From a bacterium HR28 (lineage in GTDB: Bacteria; Chloroflexota; Chloroflexia; Thermomicrobiales; Thermomicrobiaceae), in contig BEIE01000003.1 in assembly GCA_002898255.1 (NCBI GenBank), forward strand, positions 229,745 through 293,744: DNA of 64,000 bases. The letters are read 5' to 3'. The notes under the pieces were generated by a model. The model was not told the DNA's origin, ran no database searches, and saw only the letters and a program-made list of their open reading frames with translations. The position numbers and the translations under genes were made by a program. Of this stretch, positions 14,724 to 23,307 are shown in pieces; the first letter of the stretch is position 1; each line of letters opens with the position of its first letter.

Positions 14724-17173
14724 CGGCGGAACTCTCCCTTGACCCGTCGACGGACTTGCTGCTCGATCCGTTCGCGCACCCGCTGCAGTTCCGCGTCGCT
14801 GAGTGCTCGATCAGGTGCCGAGAGGATCACACGGAAGGCCAGACTCTTCTTGCCGGGCGGTATGGCCGGACCGCGGTAGACATCAAAGAGTCGGATTGCC
14901 GCCGCGAGTGGCCCCGCCCCAGCCCGGATGGCGGCAGCAACGTCAGCCGCTGGAGTTGCCTCGTCCACGACGATCGCGAAATCCTGTTCAATCGGCTGAT
15001 AGCGAGAAATTGGACGGATAGTGACAGGCTCCAGACCGAGTTCGATCAACGAGGGAATATCGAACTCGGCGACGACCACTCTGTGGTGCTGAGCGATACC
15101 GAACCGCTCGGCGATGGTGACGAGCACTTCCCCTAGAATACCGACGGGCATGCCGCGGTACACCAGTTCTGCGCTCCGGCCCGGTTGAAGCGTCGGATGG
15201 ACAATCGGGCGAAAGACGAGATCCTGCGCACCGAGGCGTGGCAAAAGTGTCTCCAGGATGCCCTTGAGGTCGAAGAAGTCAACAGGGCGCTCCTCGTGGT
15301 ACAGATCGCGCGGTGCATGCAGGCCAGCGAGAAGGCAACCGACGGCGCGGCGCTCGTCAGGTAACTCGTCGCGTCCGCGCGGCAGGTACACCTTGCCAGT
15401 TTCGAAGACGGCCACAGCATCGTTGAACTTGAGTTGCTCCGCCGCGTTTCGGAGTAAGGTCGGGATAAGGGATGGACGCATGATCGACCACTCCGGGCGG
15501 ATGGGGTTACGCGCCCGCACGAACTCCTGGCTCGGTCGCTGGTAGAAACCGAGCCGTTCTGGCACCGAGTCCCCACCTGGAGAGAGTACCAGGAGTGTCT
15601 CGTCATCAACCATCGGATAGGTGATGATCTCGTGGAGCCCAGCGGCAACGAGGCCGTTTTGAATCTGCCTGATGAGGCGCAATTCTGGATCGATCTCGAC
15701 CGGAACGGTCTGTCCAACCGGGAGACGTTCGGGCAACGAGTCATACCCGATGACCCGGGCGACTTCCTCGACCAGATCCGCAGGGATGGTCACGTCGCTG
15801 CGATAGGTCGGTACCTCGACGATCCAGATCGATCGGTCGTCCCGCCGGTGCGTCTCGGTCACGAAGCCGAGTCGCTGGAAGACCTGAAGCACCTCGTGAT
15901 CCGGATAGTCGACGCCGAGCAAACGCGGGATTTCATTGCGCGGCAGCTCGATACGACGTGGCAACCGGGGAGACGGATAGTGGTCGACGAAAGCAACCAC
16001 ACGGCAGGTGGGAATCAACTCGGTGAGCAAACGCACAGCGCGTTGGGCTGCTGGCCAGCAGAGGTTGGGATCGAGTCCACGCTCAAAGCGTGCAGATGCC
16101 TCGGTGCGGAGGCGCTGCGCGCGAGCGGTCCGCCGGATGCTCAACATGTGAAAGTTCGCGGTTTCCAGAAGAACACTTGTCGTCTCTTCGGTGATTTCGC
16201 TGTCGAGTCCCCCCATGACACCGGCAATGCCGACTGGTCGCTCGGCGTCGGCAATGACAAGTGTGTCAGGCGTCAGTACGCGTCGGATGTGATCGAGCGT
16301 TTCGATCTCCTCTCCTGGGCGGGCACGCCGCACGACGATACGCCCTTCGCGCAAGCGTGCGCGATCAAAGGCGTGCTGTGGTTGTCCCCATTCCACCATC
16401 ACATAATTTGTCACATCAACGACGTTGTTTATCGGTCGGATACCGACAAGCTGGAGTCGCCGACGGATCCACCACGGCGAAGGCTCGACGCGGATACCCT
16501 CGAGCGCTACACCAACGAAGCGGGCGCAGAGGTCGGTCGCCTCGATTGTTGCGAGGATCGGATCAACTGGAGCCTCGAGTGTGGCAAGTGCCGGGAGTTG
16601 GAAGGGGGCTCCGGTCAGTGCAGCTACCTCGCGTGCCACGCCCACGATCGAGAACGCGTCGACACGGTTGGGCGTGATTGCGAGCTCGAGGACCTCGTCG
16701 CCCAGATATTCACGAAGCGGCATGCCGACGGGAGCATCGGGATCGAGAACCATGATCCCCTCGTGCTCTTCGGACAGGCCAAGTTCCTTCTCGGAGCACA
16801 CCATGCCTTCCGACCGCACGCCACGGATGGTCGCCGGCTTGAGGGTAGTCAATTTCGGTTCGGCGCTGTGGCCATCATAAAGTGTGGCTCCGGCGAGTGC
16901 CAATGCCACCTTCTGCCCCACCGCAATGTTCGGTGCGCCAGTGACAACGGTCAGACGGTGTGCTCCGGCATTAACCGTGGCCAAAACCAGCCGATCGGCA
17001 TTGGGATGGGGCTCGATACGCTCTACCACACCGACATAGATGTTGTCCCAGTGTGCCCCGATACGCTCGATCGATTCGACCTCGAGTCCGGCCAGCGTCA
17101 GTCGCTCCGCGAGTTCGTCGGCCGAGAGGTCGGTCGCGACGAGTTCGCGCAGCCACCGCATCGGCACTTTCAT
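14720..17173 (-). CDS. pheT: Phenylalanyl-tRNA synthetase, beta subunit
   Basis: PheT is the large subunit of the (alpha-beta)2 PheRS that edits and helps charge tRNA-Phe. The 817 residues run through the tRNA-binding EMAP-like domain (YVGVVERIEPHPNADRLVLA, then TVVTGAPNI). Next come the B3/B4 editing domain (LELAITPNRVDAFSIVGVAREV, split as LELAITPNRVDAF and SIVGVAREVAALTG) and B5. The catalytic-like core follows (FVRARNPIRPEWSIMRPSL), and then the C-terminal FDX anticodon domain (FDVYRGPAIPPGKKSLAFRV). ATG at 17173 lies 33 bases after pheS. Confidence 0.96.
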   Translation of the reverse strand: MKVPMRWLRELVATDLSADELAERLTLAGLEVESIERIGAHWDNIYVGVVERIEPHPNADRLVLATVNAGAHRLTVVTGAPNIAVGQKVALALAGATLYDGHSAEPKLTTLKPATIRGVRSEGMVCSEKELGLSEEHEGIMVLDPDAPVGMPLREYLGDEVLELAITPNRVDAFSIVGVAREVAALTGAPFQLPALATLEAPVDPILATIEATDLCARFVGVALEGIRVEPSPWWIRRRLQLVGIRPINNVVDVTNYVMVEWGQPQHAFDRARLREGRIVVRRARPGEEIETLDHIRRVLTPDTLVIADAERPVGIAGVMGGLDSEITEETTSVLLETANFHMLSIRRTARAQRLRTEASARFERGLDPNLCWPAAQRAVRLLTELIPTCRVVAFVDHYPSPRLPRRIELPRNEIPRLLGVDYPDHEVLQVFQRLGFVTETHRRDDRSIWIVEVPTYRSDVTIPADLVEEVARVIGYDSLPERLPVGQTVPVEIDPELRLIRQIQNGLVAAGLHEIITYPMVDDETLLVLSPGGDSVPERLGFYQRPSQEFVRARNPIRPEWSIMRPSLIPTLLRNAAEQLKFNDAVAVFETGKVYLPRGRDELPDERRAVGCLLAGLHAPRDLYHEERPVDFFDLKGILETLLPRLGAQDLVFRPIVHPTLQPGRSAELVYRGMPVGILGEVLVTIAERFGIAQHHRVVVAEFDIPSLIELGLEPVTIRPISRYQPIEQDFAIVVDEATPAADVAAAIRAGAGPLAAAIRLFDVYRGPAIPPGKKSLAFRVILSAPDRALSDAELQRVRERIEQQVRRRVKGEFRR

Positions 17174-17206
17174 CGGTGTTCGCCCACCTTCCGTGTTGGT
17201 CGTTGC

Positions 17207-18253
17207 TCAGACCGGTATCCGATCGAACTGCTGTAGGAAACGCAGGTCGCCTTGATAGAAATAGCGAATGTCTGGGACGCCGTACTTGAGCATGACGAGT
17301 CGCTCCACGCCCATACCAAAGGCCCAACCAGAGTAGCGCTCAGGGTCATACCCCACGTTGCGCAAGACCTGCGGATGCACCATTCCGGCACCCAGGATCT
17401 CAATCCAGCCGCTGTTTCCGCAGACACGACAACCTTCCCCGCGACAGAACATGCAGTCGATGGCGAAATCGACCCCAGGCTCGACGAAGGGGAAGAAATC
17501 ACAGCGGAAGCGAACGCGACGTTCGCGCCCAAAAAGCTGACGCGCGAACTCCGCAAGGGTGCCTTTGAGATCCGCCATCGTGATGTGCTCGTCAACTGCG
17601 AGCCCCTCGATTTGATGGAAATGCCATTCATGCGTCGCGTCAACCGCTTCGTATCGGTAACAGCGTCCAGGAACGACCACCCGGATGGGCGGCTGGCGTC
17701 GTTCCATGACCCGGATCTGCATTGGCGAAGTATGTGGTCGCAGAACGATCTCCTTTTGGTCAGATTCGATGAAGATCGTATCCCAGACGTCTCGGGCAGG
17801 ATGCTCCGGTGGAATGTTGAGAGCGTCGAACGCGTAATATCCGTACTCGACCTCTGGCCCCTCGACGACTTGGAATCCGAGATGCGCGAAGATGTCGGTG
17901 ACTTCCCGAATCATCTGTGTCACAGGATGGAGTGTACCGATATGCGGCGCACGTCCGGGAAGTGTCACATCGACTGCCTCAGATGCGATCCGCGCAGCGA
18001 GTTCGAGTTCGCGGATTTCTCGCTCTCGCTGTTCGTAGGCTCGCTGGAGCTCCTCCTTCAGAGCGTTTGCGGCGCGTCCAAAGGCGGGCCGCTCCTCCGG
18101 CGGGAGTGAACCCAACTGGCGAAGCAGAGCCGTTACTTCACCGCGACGCCCGAGATATCGAGCATGCCACTCTGTCAGGGCGTCCTGCGTTGTTGCGGCG
18201 TGGAGTTCCTCGAGTGCCCGTTGGCGGAGTGCCTCGATCCGTTCGCTGCTCAC
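17207..18253 (-). CDS. pheS: Phenylalanyl-tRNA synthetase, alpha subunit
   Basis: PheS is the catalytic subunit of PheRS (348 residues). An N-terminal coiled coil (~1-90) binds tRNA-Phe. The class II core has HPVTQMIREVTDIFAHLGF, FDALNIPPEHPARDVWDTIF, LRPHTSPMQIRVM, GRCYRYEAVDATHEWHFHQIEG-type motif 2 (read as GRCYRYEAVDATHEWHF), and motif 3 GWAFGMGVERLVML. The start is GTG 18253 with a perfect SD, AGGAGG, at 7-base spacing. It heads the operon and is preceded by a near-consensus promoter. The short 5' leader holds a CGAA-loop hairpin but no leader peptide or T-box. Confidence 0.96.
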   Translation of the reverse strand: MSSERIEALRQRALEELHAATTQDALTEWHARYLGRRGEVTALLRQLGSLPPEERPAFGRAANALKEELQRAYEQREREIRELELAARIASEAVDVTLPGRAPHIGTLHPVTQMIREVTDIFAHLGFQVVEGPEVEYGYYAFDALNIPPEHPARDVWDTIFIESDQKEIVLRPHTSPMQIRVMERRQPPIRVVVPGRCYRYEAVDATHEWHFHQIEGLAVDEHITMADLKGTLAEFARQLFGRERRVRFRCDFFPFVEPGVDFAIDCMFCRGEGCRVCGNSGWIEILGAGMVHPQVLRNVGYDPERYSGWAFGMGVERLVMLKYGVPDIRYFYQGDLRFLQQFDRIPV

Positions 18254-18300
18254 TCACTCGCCTCCTGCGATAGGGGCGTTCTCGTTCGACTCTCAGTGGC

Positions 18301-18352
18301 GCGTCCTTCGGGACGCGGCCTGAGCATAAGGATGCGCGATCGGAGGTGTCAA
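18301..18352 (-). promoter_or_regulatory. pheS operon promoter and 5'-end hairpin
   Basis: Minus-strand TTGACA (18352-18347), 18-base spacer, TATGCT (18328-18323). Transcription should start near 18316, exactly where a hairpin begins (GCGTCC-CGAA-GGACGC on the minus strand, 18316-18301). A stem at the very 5' end can stabilise an mRNA. The remaining leader to the GTG is ~47 bases. Confidence 0.75.
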
Positions 18353-19557
18353 GCAACAACTCCCCGGCATCGAGACTTCGCAATATCTTGTGACTGGTGG
18401 TAGACGAGGAGACCGAAGCCCCGGCCGGCCCTGCTGCCGAGGGCCCAAGACCTGTCCAACAGAAACCGGTAGCGTAGCTTCCGGAATAGGTTTTGGAGCA
18501 CGTTGATTCCGAGTCCAATACTCCCGTAGTAGCCGGTCCTCGGAAAGGCTCACAGCACAACCCCGCGGTGTTTTACGCTCCCCTGCACGCTGGCACAGTC
18601 CAGCGGTGGTCCCTGCTGCCCGACGGGCTCCTGCATCCCACAAGGCTTCTCGTGCTCCCCAGCGTGTGATGTTCGTCCACTCCACGCCCGGGCACACCCC
18701 GCGAGACGCGAGTCCGGGCTGGCGAATCTGAGCTCGAGAGACGACCCATGGTCAGCACTTTCGGCAAAGTCACGGCTCCAGGAGCTTCAGCCGGCCAGGG
18801 TGCAGAGCGCGCAGCGCTCCCGCTCGGGCAACGACCCCGTTGCTCCCGAGCGGCATCCTTGTGCTCTGCCCAATTCCCGGGTGATTCCTTTGATCGACCT
18901 GGAGTTTCTTTTTTCGCCCGCCGGCTGAGTGACCGGCAGCGTCCGGGATCTCGCTTCCGAGGGCAACTGACTGGCCGGTCTGGGGACGCGAGTGAGAAGG
19001 GGAACGGCGATCTCGGTCGTCACCTTGTCTTCGGCTGCGAGGTGACAGAGCGCTAGTTGAATCGATCGCGCTGAGTGGCGCTGACCAGCAGTAGTGCGGC
19101 CATGTCCAACGTGCGGTCCCGCCGGGCTGCCTCAATACGACAAGTCCGCGCGGTGCGGCTAGCTGAGAACCAGCCCTTGCATGTGTGCGGGAGCAGAGGC
19201 AGGGCGACCAGGCAATAAAGCATCTGGGAGCTTTCGCGGGAGGAATTGGGATGTGATGACAGAGAAAGCTTGTCGGTGGAAGTCTGGGTTCGCCACTGGT
19301 CTTTGGGGAGACGTTGGCCATTGCTGAGTGCTGAACGCTGCGCGGTCACGAAGGGAAGTGGCGGCCGGTCTACTCGTGGAATTGCGGATGGGGATGAAGA
19401 TGGATGAAGATGGGCATCTCCAGTATGTAGCGAATGGGATCAGGCGCTTGCAGAACACCACTGCCTAAACGCCTTCCGTCCGACACAAAACCGCAGATCC
19501 CGTAACACCTCGCAAGCCTTGTGCTGCACTGCCCGGTGGCTCTCGAAGGCACGTATA
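18353..19557. other. 1.2-kb stretch with no recognised gene but several strong hairpins
   Basis: No frame on either strand shows coding-like composition with an SD and recognisable motifs; the open frames are Arg/Ser/Pro-rich shadows. I looked for RNase P, tmRNA, SRP and tRNA signatures and found none. The most structured part is 18798-18871. It may be a decayed gene, a long control region for the LuxR-type gene, or it may encode an unknown RNA. Confidence 0.5.
18798..18871. other. Nested hairpin, candidate structured RNA
   Basis: An outer stem (CAGAGC 18803-18808 with GCTCTG 18863-18868, plus GGG/CCC beyond a 2-base bulge) encloses an inner stem. The inner stem is CGCTCGGG (18821-18828) with CCCGAGCG (18845-18852), extended by CAACG/CGTTG. 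A T-rich run (TTTCTTTTTT) lies ~35 bases downstream on the plus strand at about 18906-18915. No promoter was identified, so RNA status is only a suggestion. Confidence 0.3.
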
Positions 19558-22218
19558 ATGCTCTCATCGCGCAGCTTGTGCGTCAGTGTCACAAGACTCG
19601 CATTGGACTATGTGGTGTCGCTGCCAGGCTACCTGACCACGCTCGTCGGACGCGAGCAGGAGATCGCAGAGGTCGTCGACCTACTGCAGCGCTCCGAGAC
19701 GAGACTAGTGACCCTAACCGGGCCCGGCGGCGTTGGTAAGACGCGTCTGGCGGCTGCAGTCGCCGAGCGATTGCGTATCGCGCTGGAGCGTGAGGTCGTT
19801 TTTGTTGAGCTTGCATCCCTGCGCGATCCCGGACTGGTGCTGACCGCCATCGCCGAGGCGATGGGCTTACAAGACCTCGGCTCCATTCCTGTCAAAGAGC
19901 GATTAGCTCTGACGCTGCGGGATCGCCAGCTTCTGCTCCTGCTCGACAACTTCGAGCACCTCGTCTCCGCGGCGCGAGACATCGGGGCGCTCCTGCTTGC
20001 TGGCCCACAGCTCCAGATCCTGGTGACTAGCCGGCTGCCACTGCGCCTCAGTGGCGAGCGTATTTACCACGTCCCTCCTCTGGCGCTCCCGGCCGACCTG
20101 GACGCTCCAACAGAGGTGGTTATGGCTTCGCCGGCCGTCCAGCTCTTCCTCGAACGCGCCCGTGCCAGTGATCCAGCCATCGCGCTCACCCCGGATATCG
20201 CGCCGCTCGCGGCACGGATCTGTGCTCGCCTGGACGGGCTGCCGCTGGCACTCGAGCTAGCCGCGGCACGCACGAGACTGCTCCAGCTCCCGGCACTCCT
20301 GGCCCGCCTGGAGCGAAGTCTCCAGCTGCTCACCGGTGGCGCCCGCGACCTCCCTGATCGGCAACGCACCCTCCGCCAGACCATCGCCTGGAGCCATGAC
20401 CTGCTCGACGAGCGCGAGCGAATCCTCTTCCGGAGACTAGCACCGTTCGCTGGCGGCTTTACGATCGAGGCGATTGAGACGGTGTGTAACTTCGATGGGC
20501 GGCTTGGCCCTGACGTGCTGGACGCGCTCATGAGCCTGCTCGATCTCAGCCTGGTGCAGCGCGTCCCGGGAACCGAGCAGAGGCCACGTTTCCGGCTCCT
20601 CGAGACGATCCGCGAGTTCGCCGCCGAGCAGCTCGTTGAGAGTGACGAGGAGCCGCTTGTCCGCCACCGACATGCGACGTACTTCCTCGCGCTGGCGGAG
20701 CGGGGAGAGTGCGCGCTGCACAGCATTGAGGACCGCGGTTGGCTGGATGAGTTAGAGGTAGAGCACGACAACTACCGGGCTGTGTTCGTCTGGACCCAGG
20801 CGGCTGCTCCGGGCAACCGAGCTGAAGCGGCTCAGCTCTCTTTACGGCTGTCCCTTGCGCTCTGGTGGTTCTGGGTCTACCGTGGGCACCGATCAGAGGG
20901 GTACGCTCGCCTCACCGAGTCGCTCACGCAAGTGCACGCTCTCGGGATTCTCGACGACCGAACGCACGCTGTCGCTCTCCTCGATCTTGGCATGCTGGAC
21001 TTCGAGCAAGGCGACTACGACGCAGCCGAAGCGAGGCTGGCAGAGAGCGCCCGGCTGGCCGGTGAGCACGGCGACAGGCACACGTTCTGCCTCGCGCTGC
21101 AGTACCACGGGCTTTCGGCACTCTACCGCGGCCACTATACCGATGCACGAGCGCTGCTCCAGGAGAGTGTCGCCGTTGCTCGCACCCTGGGACAACCGTG
21201 GTATGTTGCGGTGACGATCTTCGCGCTGGCGGAGGCGACCTGGCCTATCGATCCGCAGGCGGCGACGGTGCTGTACCAGGAGAGTGCGACGGTGCTCCGC
21301 TCTCTCGGGGCCTGCTGGGGACTCTCGCTGCCACTCACGAGCCTAGCGCGACAGGCGCTTGACGAGGGACGGTACGAGGACGCGCGTGTGCTCTGTGAAG
21401 AGGGACTGGTGCTTCGCCGGGCCGTCGGTCACCAGTGGTGGATCGCTATGTCGCTCTGTAGCCTAGGCGAGGTCGCCCGGTGCGAGGGAAATTATGCCCT
21501 CGCCGAAACGTACTTTTCCGAGGCGCGGGCGATCTACCGTACCCTAGGCCGGACCCATAACCTCGCCTGGTCGCTACGCGGCCTCGGCTATGCTGTGCTT
21601 GCCAGGGGCGATCTCTACCATGCCCATGAGTTACTGCGCGAGGGTCTGATGCTGGAACGAGAACTAGGTGCCACACCCTCGCTGGCAGCTTGTCTCAGCG
21701 GCCTGGCAGGCCTTGCTGGAATCGGTGGTGACCCCTGGCGGGCGGCGCGACTGTTCGGTGCCGCCGAGGCGCTGCTCGAGCGCATTGGCGCCAAGTTAGA
21801 ACCGGCAGATCGGCTCGATCAGGGCCGGCTAATCGCCCAGGTCTCTACCTGCCTGTCGGCCAGTGCCTGGTCGGAGGCGTGGCAGGAAGGGCGCTCGCTC
21901 CCACTAGACCTGGCGATCGCGGAGGCGCTGGCGGTACCAGCGCCTGAGCTGGCGTCCACCGAGCCCGTCGAACGTCCCCGTGTGCATCGGCCTCGCCAGG
22001 GTCTGCGCCACGGGTCACTGACACCGCGCGAGCAAGAAGTGGCCAGATTAGTCGCGCGCGGGCTGTCGAATCGAGAGATCGCCACCCAGCTTTTCATCAC
22101 CGAGAAGACAGTAGCGAACCACATCGAGCACATCATGACCAAGCTCAATCTCCGCTCCCGAACTCAGATCGCTGTCTGGGCGGTGCAGCACGGGCTCGGT
22201 CCAGAGCCGGTGGCCTGA
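19558..22218 (+). CDS. LuxR-family transcriptional regulator with NB-ARC-like ATPase and helical repeats
   Basis: A large signal-integrating regulator of ~886 residues. An ATPase module begins TLVGREQEIAEVVDLL, with Walker A LTGPGGVGKTRLAAAVAE near residues 55-72. It continues with LLLLDNFEHLVSAA (Walker B), ILVTSRLPLRLSGE (sensor) and DGLPLALELAAARTRLL (GxP motif). The middle holds many TPR-like helices. The C-terminus is a LuxR/GerE HTH: LTPREQEVARLVARGLSNRE, then ATQLFITEKTVANHIEHIM. The start is uncertain. ATG 19558 has SD GAAGG, but TATAAT at 19554-19559 overlaps it; if that were the -10 box, GTG 19612 or 19615 would be the real start. The ligand and targets are unknown. Confidence 0.85.
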   Translation: MLSSRSLCVSVTRLALDYVVSLPGYLTTLVGREQEIAEVVDLLQRSETRLVTLTGPGGVGKTRLAAAVAERLRIALEREVVFVELASLRDPGLVLTAIAEAMGLQDLGSIPVKERLALTLRDRQLLLLLDNFEHLVSAARDIGALLLAGPQLQILVTSRLPLRLSGERIYHVPPLALPADLDAPTEVVMASPAVQLFLERARASDPAIALTPDIAPLAARICARLDGLPLALELAAARTRLLQLPALLARLERSLQLLTGGARDLPDRQRTLRQTIAWSHDLLDERERILFRRLAPFAGGFTIEAIETVCNFDGRLGPDVLDALMSLLDLSLVQRVPGTEQRPRFRLLETIREFAAEQLVESDEEPLVRHRHATYFLALAERGECALHSIEDRGWLDELEVEHDNYRAVFVWTQAAAPGNRAEAAQLSLRLSLALWWFWVYRGHRSEGYARLTESLTQVHALGILDDRTHAVALLDLGMLDFEQGDYDAAEARLAESARLAGEHGDRHTFCLALQYHGLSALYRGHYTDARALLQESVAVARTLGQPWYVAVTIFALAEATWPIDPQAATVLYQESATVLRSLGACWGLSLPLTSLARQALDEGRYEDARVLCEEGLVLRRAVGHQWWIAMSLCSLGEVARCEGNYALAETYFSEARAIYRTLGRTHNLAWSLRGLGYAVLARGDLYHAHELLREGLMLERELGATPSLAACLSGLAGLAGIGGDPWRAARLFGAAEALLERIGAKLEPADRLDQGRLIAQVSTCLSASAWSEAWQEGRSLPLDLAIAEALAVPAPELASTEPVERPRVHRPRQGLRHGSLTPREQEVARLVARGLSNREIATQLFITEKTVANHIEHIMTKLNLRSRTQIAVWAVQHGLGPEPVA

Positions 22219-22652
22219 CGCTTTCAGCGGAGAGTCCATCGCTCAGGAGCAACCGCCTGCTTTCCCCTTTGCCTCACGCTGGATACCCGGCCGTACAGGC
22301 TGGATCCTCTGGTCACCCATGGTGCCGAAGAACCACGAAGGAAGGGCGGCCCGCCTTCTGGCACGCCAGCGGGTCTTCCCCACCGTGCTCTGCCTGGAGC
22401 GCTTGTCAGTGCTGGGGTGACCGCGCTCGCTGTAGGGAATTCTCCCTATGTTCCTCAAAATGCGTGGGGAAAGACGCCACAGAATTGGGTATCCCTCCGG
22501 ATGTTCTGTTCTGCTGACCGCCCTACGCTGGGACTGATCGGCGAAGGCCGGTTTTCGGTGGACAGACAAGATCAGGAGGTGACATGATGCCGTAGGGGAC
22601 CCGTGGAGTTCCGACCAAGCGCTTGACGCGTGTACACACAGGGAGGCTGGTC
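22219..22652. other. Intergenic stretch with one palindrome
   Basis: The 434 bases between the LuxR-type gene and the secreted-protein gene show no supported gene. The palindrome TAGGGAATTCTCCCTA at 22433-22448 (6-bp arms, 4-base centre) is operator-like. It could be a site for the neighbouring regulator, but this is a guess. Confidence 0.4.
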
Positions 22653-23228
22653 ATGATGTTGCGAAAGGGACTGCTTTTCATCCTGGCGACGCTGGCTTTC
22701 AGTTTTGTCGCGGTACCTGCCCTGGCGGCCCCCGGCTCGACTGACCCGACGGTCAACCGACAGCTCGCGGCGGTGCGCGCCGCGACGGCGAAGTACCACG
22801 ACCCAGCCGCGGCGCTCGCTGACGGCTACCTGCCGACCGAGTTCTGTGTCGCCTCCCCGAACGGCGGCATGGGCATGCACTACGTGAACCCCAGTCGCGT
22901 CGGCAAGCTCGACCCGCTGCGACCGGACGTCCTCCTGTATGAGCCAACACCCGGCGGTCCTCGACTCGTCGCGGTGGAGTATCTCCAGTTTGCTTTAGTA
23001 CAGCTCCCCGAGTCAGCAGACTGGACGCTGTGGTTCTTACAGGACCCACCTCCGGAAGGGTCGACGTTCGCGCCGGCACCATCGCTTTTCGGGCAGCACT
23101 TTGACGGGCCGATGCCGGGCCACGAGCCGGGCATGCCCTGGCACTACGACCTCCACGTGTGGCTGTGGCAGGCCAATCCTGCCGGGGTGTTTTCGATGTG
23201 GAACCGGAATGTGCATTGCCCGAGTTAG
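22653..23228 (+). CDS. Secreted protein of unknown function (191 residues)
   Basis: It begins with a clear Sec signal peptide: basic start MMLRKG, hydrophobic core LLFILATLAFSFVAV, and likely cleavage after PALA (about residue 25). The mature part has YHDPAAALADGYLPTEFC, then PNGGMGMHYVNP, then LDPLRPDVLLYEPTPGGPRL. From memory the same pattern occurs in uncharacterised secreted proteins of Actinobacteria and Chloroflexota. The Cys residues, Trp-rich end (WTLWFLQDPP, MPWHYDLHVWLWQANPAGVF) and His residues could bind a ligand or metal. ATG 22653 follows SD GGGAGG at 7 bases. It lies just before the flavin oxidoreductase and may share its transcript. Confidence 0.75.
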   Translation: MMLRKGLLFILATLAFSFVAVPALAAPGSTDPTVNRQLAAVRAATAKYHDPAAALADGYLPTEFCVASPNGGMGMHYVNPSRVGKLDPLRPDVLLYEPTPGGPRLVAVEYLQFALVQLPESADWTLWFLQDPPPEGSTFAPAPSLFGQHFDGPMPGHEPGMPWHYDLHVWLWQANPAGVFSMWNRNVHCPS

Positions 23229-23307
23229 CGAGTGAGCGGATATCCCTGCCGATAGCGCAGCGGCTACCAGCGCTGAAGGCAACGTGAACGAAAGGAAGCG
23301 GGCAATC

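Noticed and set aside
18770..19321. 183-residue minus-strand reading frame
   Set aside because: Arg/Ser/Pro-rich composition, no SD and no motif; it looks like a non-coding frame in GC-rich DNA.
18353..19557. RNase P, tmRNA, SRP or 6S RNA gene
   Set aside because: None of the conserved sequence blocks of the first three is present, and the 6S fold cannot be argued from sequence alone.
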